Program-made: the position numbers and the translations under genes | Origin: Mariprofundus aestuarium | Lineage (GTDB): Bacteria > Pseudomonadota > Zetaproteobacteria > Mariprofundales > Mariprofundaceae | Reading direction: 5' to 3' | NCBI RefSeq assembly: GCF_002795805.1 | Contig: NZ_CP018799.1 | Coordinates: forward strand, 1-64,000 | Length of the DNA stretch: 64,000 nucleotides | The notes under the pieces: generated by a model | What the model saw: only the letters and a program-made list of their open reading frames with translations | What the model was told of the DNA's origin: nothing | Databases searched by the model: none | Part shown: in pieces, positions 37,247-45,383 of the stretch | How the letters are laid out: every line of letters begins with the position of its first letter | How positions within the stretch are numbered: position 1 is the stretch's first letter

Positions 37247-38524
37247 ATGAAAGTATTGGTTGTCGGCGGCGGTGGTCGCGAACATGCACTATGCTGGAAG
37301 CTGAAGCGCTCCCCCAGTGTCTCTGAGGTGGTTTGTGCTCCTGGTAACCCAGGCATAACCCGCGATGCGCGCTGTGTGGATATCAGTGCCGAAGATGTCG
37401 ATGGTCTGATGGGCCTTGCTTTGGCAGAGAAGCCAGATCTGGTGGTGATAGGCCCTGAAGTGCCTCTGGTGCTGGGGCTGGGCAACCAGTTGCGTGCCGA
37501 AGGGTTTCCCGTTTTCGGCCCGGACAAGGCGGCAGCGAATCTCGAGGGTAGTAAATCCTTCTCCAAACGCTTGATGTATGAAGCAGGCGTGCCGACTGCG
37601 CGTTTTGAGGTGCATGTCGATGTCGATGAGGCTGTAGATACGATCCGTTCATGGGGGGCTCCAATTGTGGTGAAGGCCTCAGGTCTTGCTGCCGGCAAGG
37701 GCGTTGTTGTAGCGCAGACGGAGAAAGAGGCGATTGATGCGGTGCGTGATATGCTCTCTGGTAACAGTTTCGGCGATGCCGGTTCCCAGGTCGTGATTGA
37801 GGAGTGCCTGATTGGAGAAGAGGCAAGTTGCCTGTTCATCGTTTCTGGCGACACCATTCTTCCGCTGGCCTCTTCGCAGGATCACAAGGCGCTGCTTGAT
37901 GGTGATAAGGGGCCTAATACCGGTGGCATGGGCGCTTACTCCCCTGCCCCATGTGTGACCGCGGATGTGGAAAGCGTGGTGCTGGAAACGATCGCCCGGC
38001 CTATTATCGCGGCACTGAAAAAGCGCGGCGCAGAGTTCATCGGAATCCTCTACGCCGGTGTGATGCTGACTGAAGAGGGGCCTAAGACACTGGAGTTCAA
38101 TGTGCGTTTCGGTGATCCAGAGTGCCAGCCGCTGATGAGCCGGTTGAAATCCGACCTTGGCCTGGTGCTGTTGGCTGCTGCCAACAAGGCGCTGGATGGG
38201 GTGACGCTGGAATGGGAAGAGGGAACGGCGCTCTGCGTGGTGGTAACCTCTGAGGGTTATCCCGCAAGCTTCGAGAAAGGCCAGGTCATTGGCGGCCTCG
38301 ATGCCGTTGAGGCAGCCGGCGCTGCTGTTTTTCATGCAGGTACTGCTGAAAAGGATGGTGCTATCGTCAATGCAGGTGGTCGTGTGCTGGGTGTTACAGC
38401 TGTAGCGCCGACGGTGAAAGAGGCACAGTCCATCGTTTATGGGGCGCTCGAAAAGCTGGAATGGCCGGGTGCTTTTTATAGAAAAGATATTGGCTACCGC
38501 GCAGTAGCCAGAGGAGAGGGTTAA
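37247..38524 (+). CDS. purD: Phosphoribosylamine-glycine ligase PurD
   Basis: PurD is the ATP-grasp enzyme that joins glycine to phosphoribosylamine, making GAR. The 425-residue product begins KVLVVGGGGREHALCWKL and has VVKASGLAAGKGVVVA and MGAYSPAPCVT. Metal-binding LEFNVRFGDPECQ is also present. Length and motif order match the family. It lies 10 nt after purH and one nucleotide before purE. Confidence 0.97.
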   Translation: MKVLVVGGGGREHALCWKLKRSPSVSEVVCAPGNPGITRDARCVDISAEDVDGLMGLALAEKPDLVVIGPEVPLVLGLGNQLRAEGFPVFGPDKAAANLEGSKSFSKRLMYEAGVPTARFEVHVDVDEAVDTIRSWGAPIVVKASGLAAGKGVVVAQTEKEAIDAVRDMLSGNSFGDAGSQVVIEECLIGEEASCLFIVSGDTILPLASSQDHKALLDGDKGPNTGGMGAYSPAPCVTADVESVVLETIARPIIAALKKRGAEFIGILYAGVMLTEEGPKTLEFNVRFGDPECQPLMSRLKSDLGLVLLAAANKALDGVTLEWEEGTALCVVVTSEGYPASFEKGQVIGGLDAVEAAGAAVFHAGTAEKDGAIVNAGGRVLGVTAVAPTVKEAQSIVYGALEKLEWPGAFYRKDIGYRAVARGEG

Positions 38525-38525
38525 C

Positions 38526-38999
38526 ATGGAAGCGATTAAAGTATTGATCCTGATGGGCAGCAAATCCGACATGCCTGTGATGCAGAAAACAGAGGGTGTG
38601 CTGGAAGAGTTCGGCGTTCCTTACAAGACGATGATTCGTTCGGCTCACCGGACGCCTGAAGCGACCGTGCAGGCGGTTAAAGAGGCTGAAGAGGCGGGAT
38701 GTAAGGTGTTTATCTGTGCCGCAGGCATGGCTGCGCATCTGGCTGGCGTAGTCTGCTCCAAGACTGTGAAGCCGGTCATTGGTGTTCCGATAGCATCAGG
38801 CCCCCTGAACGGAGAGGACGCGCTGCACTCCACTGTCATGATGCCGCCGGGATTGCCGGTGGCGACGGTGGGTATCAATGCCGCCAAGAATGCCGGTCTT
38901 CTGGCCGTGCAGATGCTGGCCCAGAACGATGAGCGGTTGGCAGATTTACTGAAGGCTGATCGAGTTGCACAGGCAGAGGCGATTCTCGCTGAAGACTAA
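38526..38999 (+). CDS. purE: N5-CAIR mutase PurE
   Basis: PurE (class I) converts N5-CAIR to CAIR in purine synthesis. The 157-residue product has the substrate phosphate-binding MGSKSDMPVMQKT, SAHRTPEA, and the active-site AAGMAAHLAGVVCSKT and MPPGLPVATVGIN. No purK is in this window; class I PurE needs PurK, so purK is expected elsewhere. The following tsaC-like gene overlaps its 3' end by 35 nt if translation starts at the TTG at 38965. Confidence 0.96.
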   Translation: MEAIKVLILMGSKSDMPVMQKTEGVLEEFGVPYKTMIRSAHRTPEATVQAVKEAEEAGCKVFICAAGMAAHLAGVVCSKTVKPVIGVPIASGPLNGEDALHSTVMMPPGLPVATVGINAAKNAGLLAVQMLAQNDERLADLLKADRVAQAEAILAED

Positions 39000-39552
39000 G
39001 GTCAGCCAGAAGCTTGCCGCCCTCAGGGTGGCGAAAGTGCTGAAGCAGGGCGGGGTGATTGCGCATCATACACACACTCTGCCGGGTGTGGCGGCAGACC
39101 CGCATATCCCCGCCGCAGTGGACAAGCTGGTTTCTTTCAAGCGACGTATGGGCCCCTTTCTCCTGCTGGCCGATTCGGTGCAGACGGCAACCGGGTTGAT
39201 CCGTTTTTATTCGCCGGAGCTGCGCAGAATCATCCGCCGTTCGTGGCCAGGTCCCTTTACGCTGGTGATACCTGCAAAGCCAGGGCTGACACCGATTTGC
39301 TATCGCAACAGCACACTTGCCGTACGGGTTGATGCAAGTATTCAGACCCGGCAGCTGGCCGCGGCCTGCGGAGGACTGTTGCTATCCTCCAGTCTTAACC
39401 GCAAAGGCGGAGCCCCAACGGAGCCTGGCCGCAAACTTCGCATGCGCTGGAATCGGCACCTTGATGCTGTGCTGCAAGGAGCTGTCAGTACAGGCAAAGC
39501 CTCAACTCTATTGCGTGTATGGCGCAATGATTGCACCACAATTCGGCCATGA
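38965..39552 (+). CDS. tsaC: YrdC/Sua5-family threonylcarbamoyl-AMP synthase (divergent TsaC)
   Basis: TsaC makes threonylcarbamoyl-AMP for the t6A37 modification of ANN-decoding tRNAs. The protein has the YrdC fold signatures: KQGGVIAHHTHTLPGVAADP, KRRMGPFLLLADS, SWPGPFTLVIPA, and the Ser-rich GGLLLSSSLNRKGGAPTEP. The usual YPT(E/D)T...YGLG motif is altered to HHTHTLPGVA, so it is a divergent member, but the KxR and SWPGP blocks are kept. The start is uncertain: TTG at 38965, or GTG at 39027 or 39036. tsaB is 4 kb downstream. Confidence 0.82.
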   Translation: MHRQRRFSLKTKVSQKLAALRVAKVLKQGGVIAHHTHTLPGVAADPHIPAAVDKLVSFKRRMGPFLLLADSVQTATGLIRFYSPELRRIIRRSWPGPFTLVIPAKPGLTPICYRNSTLAVRVDASIQTRQLAAACGGLLLSSSLNRKGGAPTEPGRKLRMRWNRHLDAVLQGAVSTGKASTLLRVWRNDCTTIRP

Positions 39553-39583
39553 CGCCGCGCTGATGAATGGCTAACATGCCGAC

Positions 39584-41260
39584 ATGAATTCTTTCTCCGA
39601 TTTTTTGAAACAGTTGTGGCAGAGGCTTGGTTCGATGTCACTGGCCATTGTACTGCTCATGGTACTCTCTATTGCATCGGTCATCGGTACCGTGCTGCTG
39701 CAGAATCAGGATCAAACCGATTACCTGCAACAGTTTGGGCCGCTCTGGTACTGGGTGTTCCGCTCGTTGGGTCTGTTCGACATGTACCATACATGGTGGT
39801 TCCTCACCCTGCTCGGCTTCCTGATGCTTTCACTGACTGCCTGCCTGTGGCGCAATGTTCCGAAGATGCTCAAGGAGATGCGCAGCAATAAGGTGACGCT
39901 CAACGAGCGCTCGCTTAAGCGCATGGAGCTTCTACAGCACTGGAAACTGAAATCGGTGATGTCGGTGGAAGAGCTGGAGCAGGCCTTTCGCAAGCAGCTC
40001 TACGGTTGGAACTTCAAAGCAGTTGAAGAGAATGGCCAGCACTTTGTCCGCGCTGATAAGGGGCGGAACCACAAATGGGGTTACATCCTGGTGCATTCGG
40101 CGATCCTGATCGTTCTTGTGGGTGGCTGGATAAGTGTGCAGTTCGGTTTCCGCGGCAACATGGCTGTGGCTGAAGGCTCCATGGAGAAGCAGATCTCCTT
40201 TTTGAAGGGGACCGAATCGGCAACACTCGACATGCCATTTCAGGTGCGCTGTAACTCGTTCGATATTGACTTCTTCCAGACTGGTGCGCCGAAAGAGTTT
40301 CGCAGCAACCTGACCATTATTGATGAGGGTAAAGAGGTGCTTACCTCCGATATCATCGTCAACGAACCGCTTTTCTACAAAGGCGTCTATATCTACCAGG
40401 CAAGCTTTGGAGATGGTGGTTCCGATATCACCTTCAAGCTGTTCCACATGGACGGTAGCCAGAAGACACGCATGGCACAAACCGGAGTTTACAAAACCTG
40501 GAAGGATCCGGAGACCGGTATATCGCTGGAGGTGACCGACTTCAGACCCTACAACGTCGAGAATATTGCCGAAAATCTTGGTGAGAAAAAGTTTAAAGAT
40601 ATCGGGCCATCCGTTGAGTATGTGATCCGTGGCTCCGGCATCAAACCGGTCAAGGTTAAGTCGTACATGAACCCTTATATGGGGCCTGACGGGCAGAACC
40701 AAGGCTCGTGGATGATGGTTTCTCTTACCGGTGATGCCAAGGATTACCAGCCGGTAGCGCTGGGATTGGATATGACCAGTCCTGATGAGTGGAAGCTGTA
40801 CAACGCTTTTATCAGCCACCTCTCCAAGCTACAGGAGACGTCAGATAATAAGGCGAAATACGAAGCGTTCCAAAAAGCCACTCATGATGTTTATGGTGAT
40901 TCTCCTCCCGAGAATATCCGGGATATTAGCATACGTACGGTGCAGGCAGTAAACATGCTCCCGCAGCTGCCATGGCCAGTGATTCCTATGCTGGATGATT
41001 TTGAGCACGTCTATTACACCGGCCTGCAGCTGGCCAAAGACCCCGGAATGAATGTGGTTTGGATCGGCAGCGCAATCCTTGTTTTCGGCCTCTGCATCAT
41101 GTTTTATATGCCGCATCGCAAGCTGTGGCTCGTTATTCGCGCCACTGAAGCTGGCGCAGAGGTTTCTCTGGCAGGCATGACCAACCGTAATCAGATCGCT
41201 TTTAAAGAAACCTTTAACGATCTGTTCATAAAACTTGATAAAGAGTTTGGCCGCAGCTGA
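39584..41260 (+). CDS. resB: Cytochrome c biogenesis protein ResB (Ccs1)
   Basis: ResB is one half of the system II cytochrome c synthase that exports heme and attaches it to CxxCH motifs. The 558-residue membrane protein has three N-terminal hydrophobic segments. These lie at about 18-38 (LAIVLLMVLSIASVIGTVLLQ), 75-95 and 160-180. A large periplasmic domain follows, then a final segment near residue 490-510 with an FYMPHRKLWL motif. This matches the ResB layout. ccsA follows 52 nt later. It would serve the c-type heme proteins seen in this window. Confidence 0.93.
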   Translation: MNSFSDFLKQLWQRLGSMSLAIVLLMVLSIASVIGTVLLQNQDQTDYLQQFGPLWYWVFRSLGLFDMYHTWWFLTLLGFLMLSLTACLWRNVPKMLKEMRSNKVTLNERSLKRMELLQHWKLKSVMSVEELEQAFRKQLYGWNFKAVEENGQHFVRADKGRNHKWGYILVHSAILIVLVGGWISVQFGFRGNMAVAEGSMEKQISFLKGTESATLDMPFQVRCNSFDIDFFQTGAPKEFRSNLTIIDEGKEVLTSDIIVNEPLFYKGVYIYQASFGDGGSDITFKLFHMDGSQKTRMAQTGVYKTWKDPETGISLEVTDFRPYNVENIAENLGEKKFKDIGPSVEYVIRGSGIKPVKVKSYMNPYMGPDGQNQGSWMMVSLTGDAKDYQPVALGLDMTSPDEWKLYNAFISHLSKLQETSDNKAKYEAFQKATHDVYGDSPPENIRDISIRTVQAVNMLPQLPWPVIPMLDDFEHVYYTGLQLAKDPGMNVVWIGSAILVFGLCIMFYMPHRKLWLVIRATEAGAEVSLAGMTNRNQIAFKETFNDLFIKLDKEFGRS

Positions 41261-41312
41261 AGCCTGACCGAATCTGTTGCCGGCCCGGAGTGGGCCAAAA
41301 AAGGAGAAATGC

Positions 41313-42554
41313 ATGACTGCAATGACTGCTGAACCGTCGATCTGGGAGTTGGTGAATCGCGGGCGCTGGGCGTTCCTTCGCTTCTATGCCTATATTGGAG
41401 CATCGCTCGGTATCTCGGCCATGGCGATGTATGCACAGGGAGGCTATAACGAGGATGCGTTTCTCTATCAGATTCTCAGCACTCAGGGGCTGCTATGGGG
41501 CGGAACCGGCGCCCTGATTGGCGCAGCTCTTGCCGCAGTTGTGATCACCATAAAGCCAGCCCTGCTTCAGGGTCGCGTAGCTCCAAACACTGTGCCGTGG
41601 CTGGATGGCATGCTGCTGATGGTAATTCTTGCTGCTATTGCCGCACTGTTTGAGCCTGATGCCAGCCAGATCTCCTATGAAGACCAGTCCAACCTTATTG
41701 CTGGCAGCATTATCATGGCCATGAATGTCGTATTTATCTTCTCAGCCGTGGCTTACATCGCTTATCTGTTTGCACCTGAGAACTTCATTGGCCGTATTGC
41801 CACCGGCTCGGCTTACTTCGGTATTTATGCCGGCGGCACTGCCCTGCTGCTGCGCTGGCATGAGTCCTATATGATTGATGTAGAGATCGGACACGCGCCA
41901 GTTTCCAACCTGTATGAAGTGTTCATCGTACTGTTCATGATTACAGCGGCCGTTTACCTCTCGTTTGAGCGCCGCTATGGAGCCAAGGGCATGGGGGCCT
42001 TCGTCATGTTCCTTGTTTCCGCAGGTGTATTCTTCGGTGTCTGGTTGGACTCGATTGGACAGGCTGATATCAAGCCGCTTGTGCCTGCCCTGCAGTCTTA
42101 CTGGATGAAGATTCATGTGCCGATGAACTTTGTCGGTTACGGTGCATTCGCAGTCGCTTGCGCAGCTGGAATGGCCTATCTGCTGCGTCATGGAATGGAG
42201 GCACGAGGCAGCAGTTCGAAGATGTTGAAAGTTCTCCCGACTCTGGAGCAGCTTGACCAGCTTGCTTACAAGTCCGTTGCTGTCGGGTTCCCCGCCTTTA
42301 CGCTGGCAACCATTCTCGGTGCAGCCTGGGCTGCTGAAGCTTGGGGTGGTTACTGGTCCTGGGATCCAAAAGAGACCTGGGCACTGATCGTATGGCTGGT
42401 TTACGGTGCTTACCTGCATGCCCGCGTTTCACATGGCTGGCATGGCAAAGCTCTGGCCTGGTGGGCCGTGGCCGGGTTCCTGGTGACTATTTTCTGCTTC
42501 CTAGGTGTGAACATGTACCTTTCCGGCCTGCACTCCTACGGCCGCCTCAGCTGA
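41313..42554 (+). CDS. ccsA: Cytochrome c biogenesis protein CcsA (ResC)
   Basis: CcsA is the heme-handling half of the system II synthase. The 413-residue inner-membrane protein has about eight hydrophobic segments. It carries the tryptophan-rich WWD motif AEAWGGYWSWDPKETWALIV near its C-terminus, and the conserved His residues in KIHVPMNFVGYGAFAVA and YLHARVSHGWHG. The start at 41313 has AAGGAG upstream; the longer frame from 41277 is not needed. Confidence 0.93.
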   Translation: MTAMTAEPSIWELVNRGRWAFLRFYAYIGASLGISAMAMYAQGGYNEDAFLYQILSTQGLLWGGTGALIGAALAAVVITIKPALLQGRVAPNTVPWLDGMLLMVILAAIAALFEPDASQISYEDQSNLIAGSIIMAMNVVFIFSAVAYIAYLFAPENFIGRIATGSAYFGIYAGGTALLLRWHESYMIDVEIGHAPVSNLYEVFIVLFMITAAVYLSFERRYGAKGMGAFVMFLVSAGVFFGVWLDSIGQADIKPLVPALQSYWMKIHVPMNFVGYGAFAVACAAGMAYLLRHGMEARGSSSKMLKVLPTLEQLDQLAYKSVAVGFPAFTLATILGAAWAAEAWGGYWSWDPKETWALIVWLVYGAYLHARVSHGWHGKALAWWAVAGFLVTIFCFLGVNMYLSGLHSYGRLS

Positions 42555-42606
42555 TCGGAAAGCTTTGTGCTATACTGGGAATCATTAAGTTAAGAGGGAT
42601 CCCAAC

Positions 42607-43470
42607 ATGAAACCGTTACGCAAAATTATCTTCCCGGCCGCAGGGCTTGGCACCCGTTTCCTGCCCGCCACCAAGGCGAGCCCCAAGGAGATGCTGACGA
42701 TTGTCGATAAGCCGCTGATTCAGTATGGGGTCGAAGAGGCGATTGCCGCCGGTATGGGTGAGATCATCATGGTTACAGGTCGCGGCAAGCGCGCCATTGA
42801 GGATCATTTTGATATTTCGGCGGAGCTCGAAGCCAATCTTAAAAGTGCTGGCAAGAGCGCTCTCTACAAAGAGGTTTCACGTGTGGCACGAATGGCGGAG
42901 GTGATCTACCTTCGCCAGAAAGAGGCGCTGGGCCTCGGCCACGCGGTGCTTTGCGCGCGCCACTGGGTGAGTGACGAGCCGTTCGGTGTGTCACTAGCTG
43001 ATGAGTTGATCATCCATGAGAAACCGGCAATGCAGCAGTTGCGTGAGGTCTACGACCAAACGGGCTGCTCGGTGATCGGCCTTATTCAGGTGCCAGCCAG
43101 CGAGGTTTCCAAGTACGGCATTGTTGATTACACGACTGAAGAGGGAGGACTGTTGCGGCTAACCGACATGGTTGAGAAGCCTGGCATGGATGAAGCGCCC
43201 TCCGATATGGCAATGGTAGGCCGATATATATTCACGCCGCGGTTGATGCAGCTTCTGAAAGCGGTGCAGCCAGGCAAGGGTGGCGAGATTCAGCTTACTG
43301 ATGCCATTGCAGTGCTGGCGAAAGAGGAGCCTGTCTACGGTGTCTTACTGGAAGGACAGCGTTTCGATGCCGGTAATCCGGAAGGTTTTTTACTGGCCAA
43401 TGCAGTCATTGGTTTGCAGCACGCAGAGTATGGCGAATCGTTGCGCAAATCTCTGCAAGAGTACTTGTGA
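42607..43470 (+). CDS. galU: UTP-glucose-1-phosphate uridylyltransferase GalU
   Basis: GalU makes UDP-glucose for envelope sugars and osmoprotectants. The 287-residue product begins KIIFPAAGLGTRFLPATKAS, the pyrophosphorylase signature, with the substrate Lys in YGIVDYTTEEGGLLRLTDMV. VEKPGMDEAPSDMAMVGRYI and RFDAGNPEGFLLANAVIG follow. GAGGGAT precedes the start. Its stop overlaps the GTG start of tsaB by 4 nt. Confidence 0.96.
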   Translation: MKPLRKIIFPAAGLGTRFLPATKASPKEMLTIVDKPLIQYGVEEAIAAGMGEIIMVTGRGKRAIEDHFDISAELEANLKSAGKSALYKEVSRVARMAEVIYLRQKEALGLGHAVLCARHWVSDEPFGVSLADELIIHEKPAMQQLREVYDQTGCSVIGLIQVPASEVSKYGIVDYTTEEGGLLRLTDMVEKPGMDEAPSDMAMVGRYIFTPRLMQLLKAVQPGKGGEIQLTDAIAVLAKEEPVYGVLLEGQRFDAGNPEGFLLANAVIGLQHAEYGESLRKSLQEYL

Positions 43471-44120
43471 AGCCCGATAATATTCTGGCGCTGGATACGG
43501 CGTTCGGTGAGATATCGGCCTGTATTCATACGGCTGAAGGCTCCTTTCTGTCAGCGGCTGCCACAGAACACGGAAAAACCCGTTCAACCAGTATCGTACC
43601 GATGCTCAATGGACTGCTGAACCGGGCGGGACTTACGTGGAATCAACTTGACCTTATGGCACTGGGAGCAGGTCCCGGTTCATTTACCGGTCTGCGTATT
43701 GCAGCTGCGACTCTGGCAGGCATCAACAGCGGCATGAAGCTGCCGATCCTGCATCTCTCTTCTCTGGCAATTACCGCAAGACAGGCTGATGTAAGCGACC
43801 CACTCTGGGTGCTTGAGGATGCGCGTGCCGGCGAGGCCTTTGCCGGTTTATATCAAGAGGACCTGGTAGTTGGTGAAGACCGCTGCCTTAGGTGGGATGA
43901 GGTGATTGCGGAGCTGGAGCCCGGGTTGTTTGCCTGCCATAACGAGCCACCAGTAACGCTGGCGGGCTGGCAGCGGATGCCGTTGACTATGACGCGCTCA
44001 GAAGCACTTCTGGCTGCGGCACTGGCTGAGTTGGAGCGGGCTGATCTACCAACGCTGCCCTGTTATCCAGAGCCGGTTTATCTGCAGCGCTCACAGGCGG
44101 AGAAGAATATCTATGGCTGA
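43467..44120 (+). CDS. tsaB: tRNA t6A synthesis protein TsaB
   Basis: TsaB is the ASKHA-fold partner of TsaD in the complex that transfers threonylcarbamoyl to A37 of tRNA. The 217-residue protein has LALDTAFGEISACI near the N-terminus and the characteristic GAGPGSFTGLRIAAATLAGI loop. It lacks the metal-binding His pair of TsaD and is the short TsaB form. It starts with GTG overlapping galU and overlaps the next gene by 8 nt. Confidence 0.93.
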   Translation: MKPDNILALDTAFGEISACIHTAEGSFLSAAATEHGKTRSTSIVPMLNGLLNRAGLTWNQLDLMALGAGPGSFTGLRIAAATLAGINSGMKLPILHLSSLAITARQADVSDPLWVLEDARAGEAFAGLYQEDLVVGEDRCLRWDEVIAELEPGLFACHNEPPVTLAGWQRMPLTMTRSEALLAAALAELERADLPTLPCYPEPVYLQRSQAEKNIYG

Positions 44121-44592
44121 AAATCATAAAGAGAAGGTCCTGTTTGTCTGCCTTGGCAATATCTGCCGCTCACCCTTAGCGGAAGTTGTTGTACGTGGCG
44201 TAGCAGCGCAGCGCGGACTCAATCGTTACCATTTCGAGTCTGCAGGCACAGGTGACTGGCATGTTGGTGGCCCTGCTGATCCCCGTTCTGCAGCCAAGGC
44301 GAAAGAGAAGGGATTGGACTTAAGTCGCCATCGCGCACAGCAGGTTACTGCCCGAAATTGCCAGCAATGGGACTGGATGATCGCTATGGATAGTGACAAC
44401 AGAGCCAACCTGCTGCGTCTGGGAGTACCCGAATCACGCATTCTGATGATGCGCCAGTTTGAGGTTGAGACTGGCCACGCCCCTGATGTGCCCGACCCCT
44501 ACTACGGCGGTCCGGATGGCTTTGAAGATGCCTATCTGATGTTGGTGGCTAATGCTGAGAAGTTGTTAAATCATCTGGAGAGCTTCAAATAA
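44113..44592 (+). CDS. Low-molecular-weight protein tyrosine phosphatase
   Basis: The 159-residue cytoplasmic phosphatase has its P-loop C13-LGNIC-R19-S20 near the N-terminus and the general acid Asp in DVPDPYYGG near residue 126. The length matches YfkJ/Wzb-type enzymes. No tyrosine kinase or polysaccharide export gene is nearby, so its target is unknown. It overlaps tsaB by 8 nt. Confidence 0.93.
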   Translation: MAENHKEKVLFVCLGNICRSPLAEVVVRGVAAQRGLNRYHFESAGTGDWHVGGPADPRSAAKAKEKGLDLSRHRAQQVTARNCQQWDWMIAMDSDNRANLLRLGVPESRILMMRQFEVETGHAPDVPDPYYGGPDGFEDAYLMLVANAEKLLNHLESFK

Positions 44593-44631
44593 GGGCTGTA
44601 CCCTTGTGGCGAGCATAACACGGTTTTTTAG

Positions 44632-45381
44632 CTAATTGTTACGTTTCAACCCCAGTAGGTACTCAACATTACCCTTGGGCCCGTGGATTGGAGACTCTTC
44701 AATGCCGATGATCTCTGCGCCGAAGAGTTCGGACTCCACCATCGTGGTTACCCGGCCAATAGCCCACTGACGCCACTCATCCTCACGCACCACACCTTTA
44801 ATCAGGTGATTGGGGTCAACTTCAAACTGCGGTTTAATAAGCGCCACGCACCAGCCTCCCGCTTTTACGAAAGGCCATGCACATGGAAGTACACGGGTCA
44901 GCGATATGAATGAGGTGTCGATGACCAGTGCATCAATGGCTTCTGGGATCAGTTCAGGGGAAAGTTTTCGAACATGCGTTTTTTCTAGGTTAATGACGCG
45001 CTCATCATTCTGGAGCTTGTAGTGCAGCTGCCCGTGGCCAACATCAACAGCATATACTTTGACTGCCCCGTTCTGCAGCAGCACATCGGTAAAGCCGCCG
45101 GTGGATGCGCCGACATCAAGCGCCACTATGCCATGGGTATTGAACGGAAATACTTCCAGAGCTCTCTCAAGTTTGAGGCCGCCGCGCGACACATAACGCA
45201 GCACCTCGCGAACCTCAATCTCGGCATCTTCGCGGAACTGCATGCCTGGTTTGTCCGCCTTCTGACCTGCAACATAGACAAGTCCGGCCATAATCATGCG
45301 GGCAGCCAGATCGGCTGAGTCACTCAGCCCCCTATCGAAGAGGATCTGATCAAGGCGCCGTTTTTTTGCTTTTGCTGCCAA
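44632..45381 (-). CDS. tlyA: rRNA 2'-O-methyltransferase TlyA (hemolysin A family)
   Basis: TlyA-type enzymes methylate ribose 2'-OH of rRNA cytidines in 23S (and in some species also 16S) rRNA. The 249-residue protein has an N-terminal S4 RNA-binding domain (RRLDQILFDRGLSDSADLAA) with VSRGGLKLERAL. The FtsJ-like SAM domain follows with ALDVGASTGGFTDVLLQNGA and the catalytic-region Lys/Glu pattern, including ALIKPQFE. It is the last gene of xseB-ispA-dxs-tlyA, two bases after dxs. Despite the old name, haemolysin activity is not implied. Confidence 0.93.
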   Translation of the reverse strand: MAAKAKKRRLDQILFDRGLSDSADLAARMIMAGLVYVAGQKADKPGMQFREDAEIEVREVLRYVSRGGLKLERALEVFPFNTHGIVALDVGASTGGFTDVLLQNGAVKVYAVDVGHGQLHYKLQNDERVINLEKTHVRKLSPELIPEAIDALVIDTSFISLTRVLPCAWPFVKAGGWCVALIKPQFEVDPNHLIKGVVREDEWRQWAIGRVTTMVESELFGAEIIGIEESPIHGPKGNVEYLLGLKRNN

Positions 45382-45383
45382 GG

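Noticed and set aside
39932-40819. A 295-codon minus-strand frame opposite resB
   Set aside because: ResB on the plus strand explains the coding signal; the antisense product has no motif or signal.
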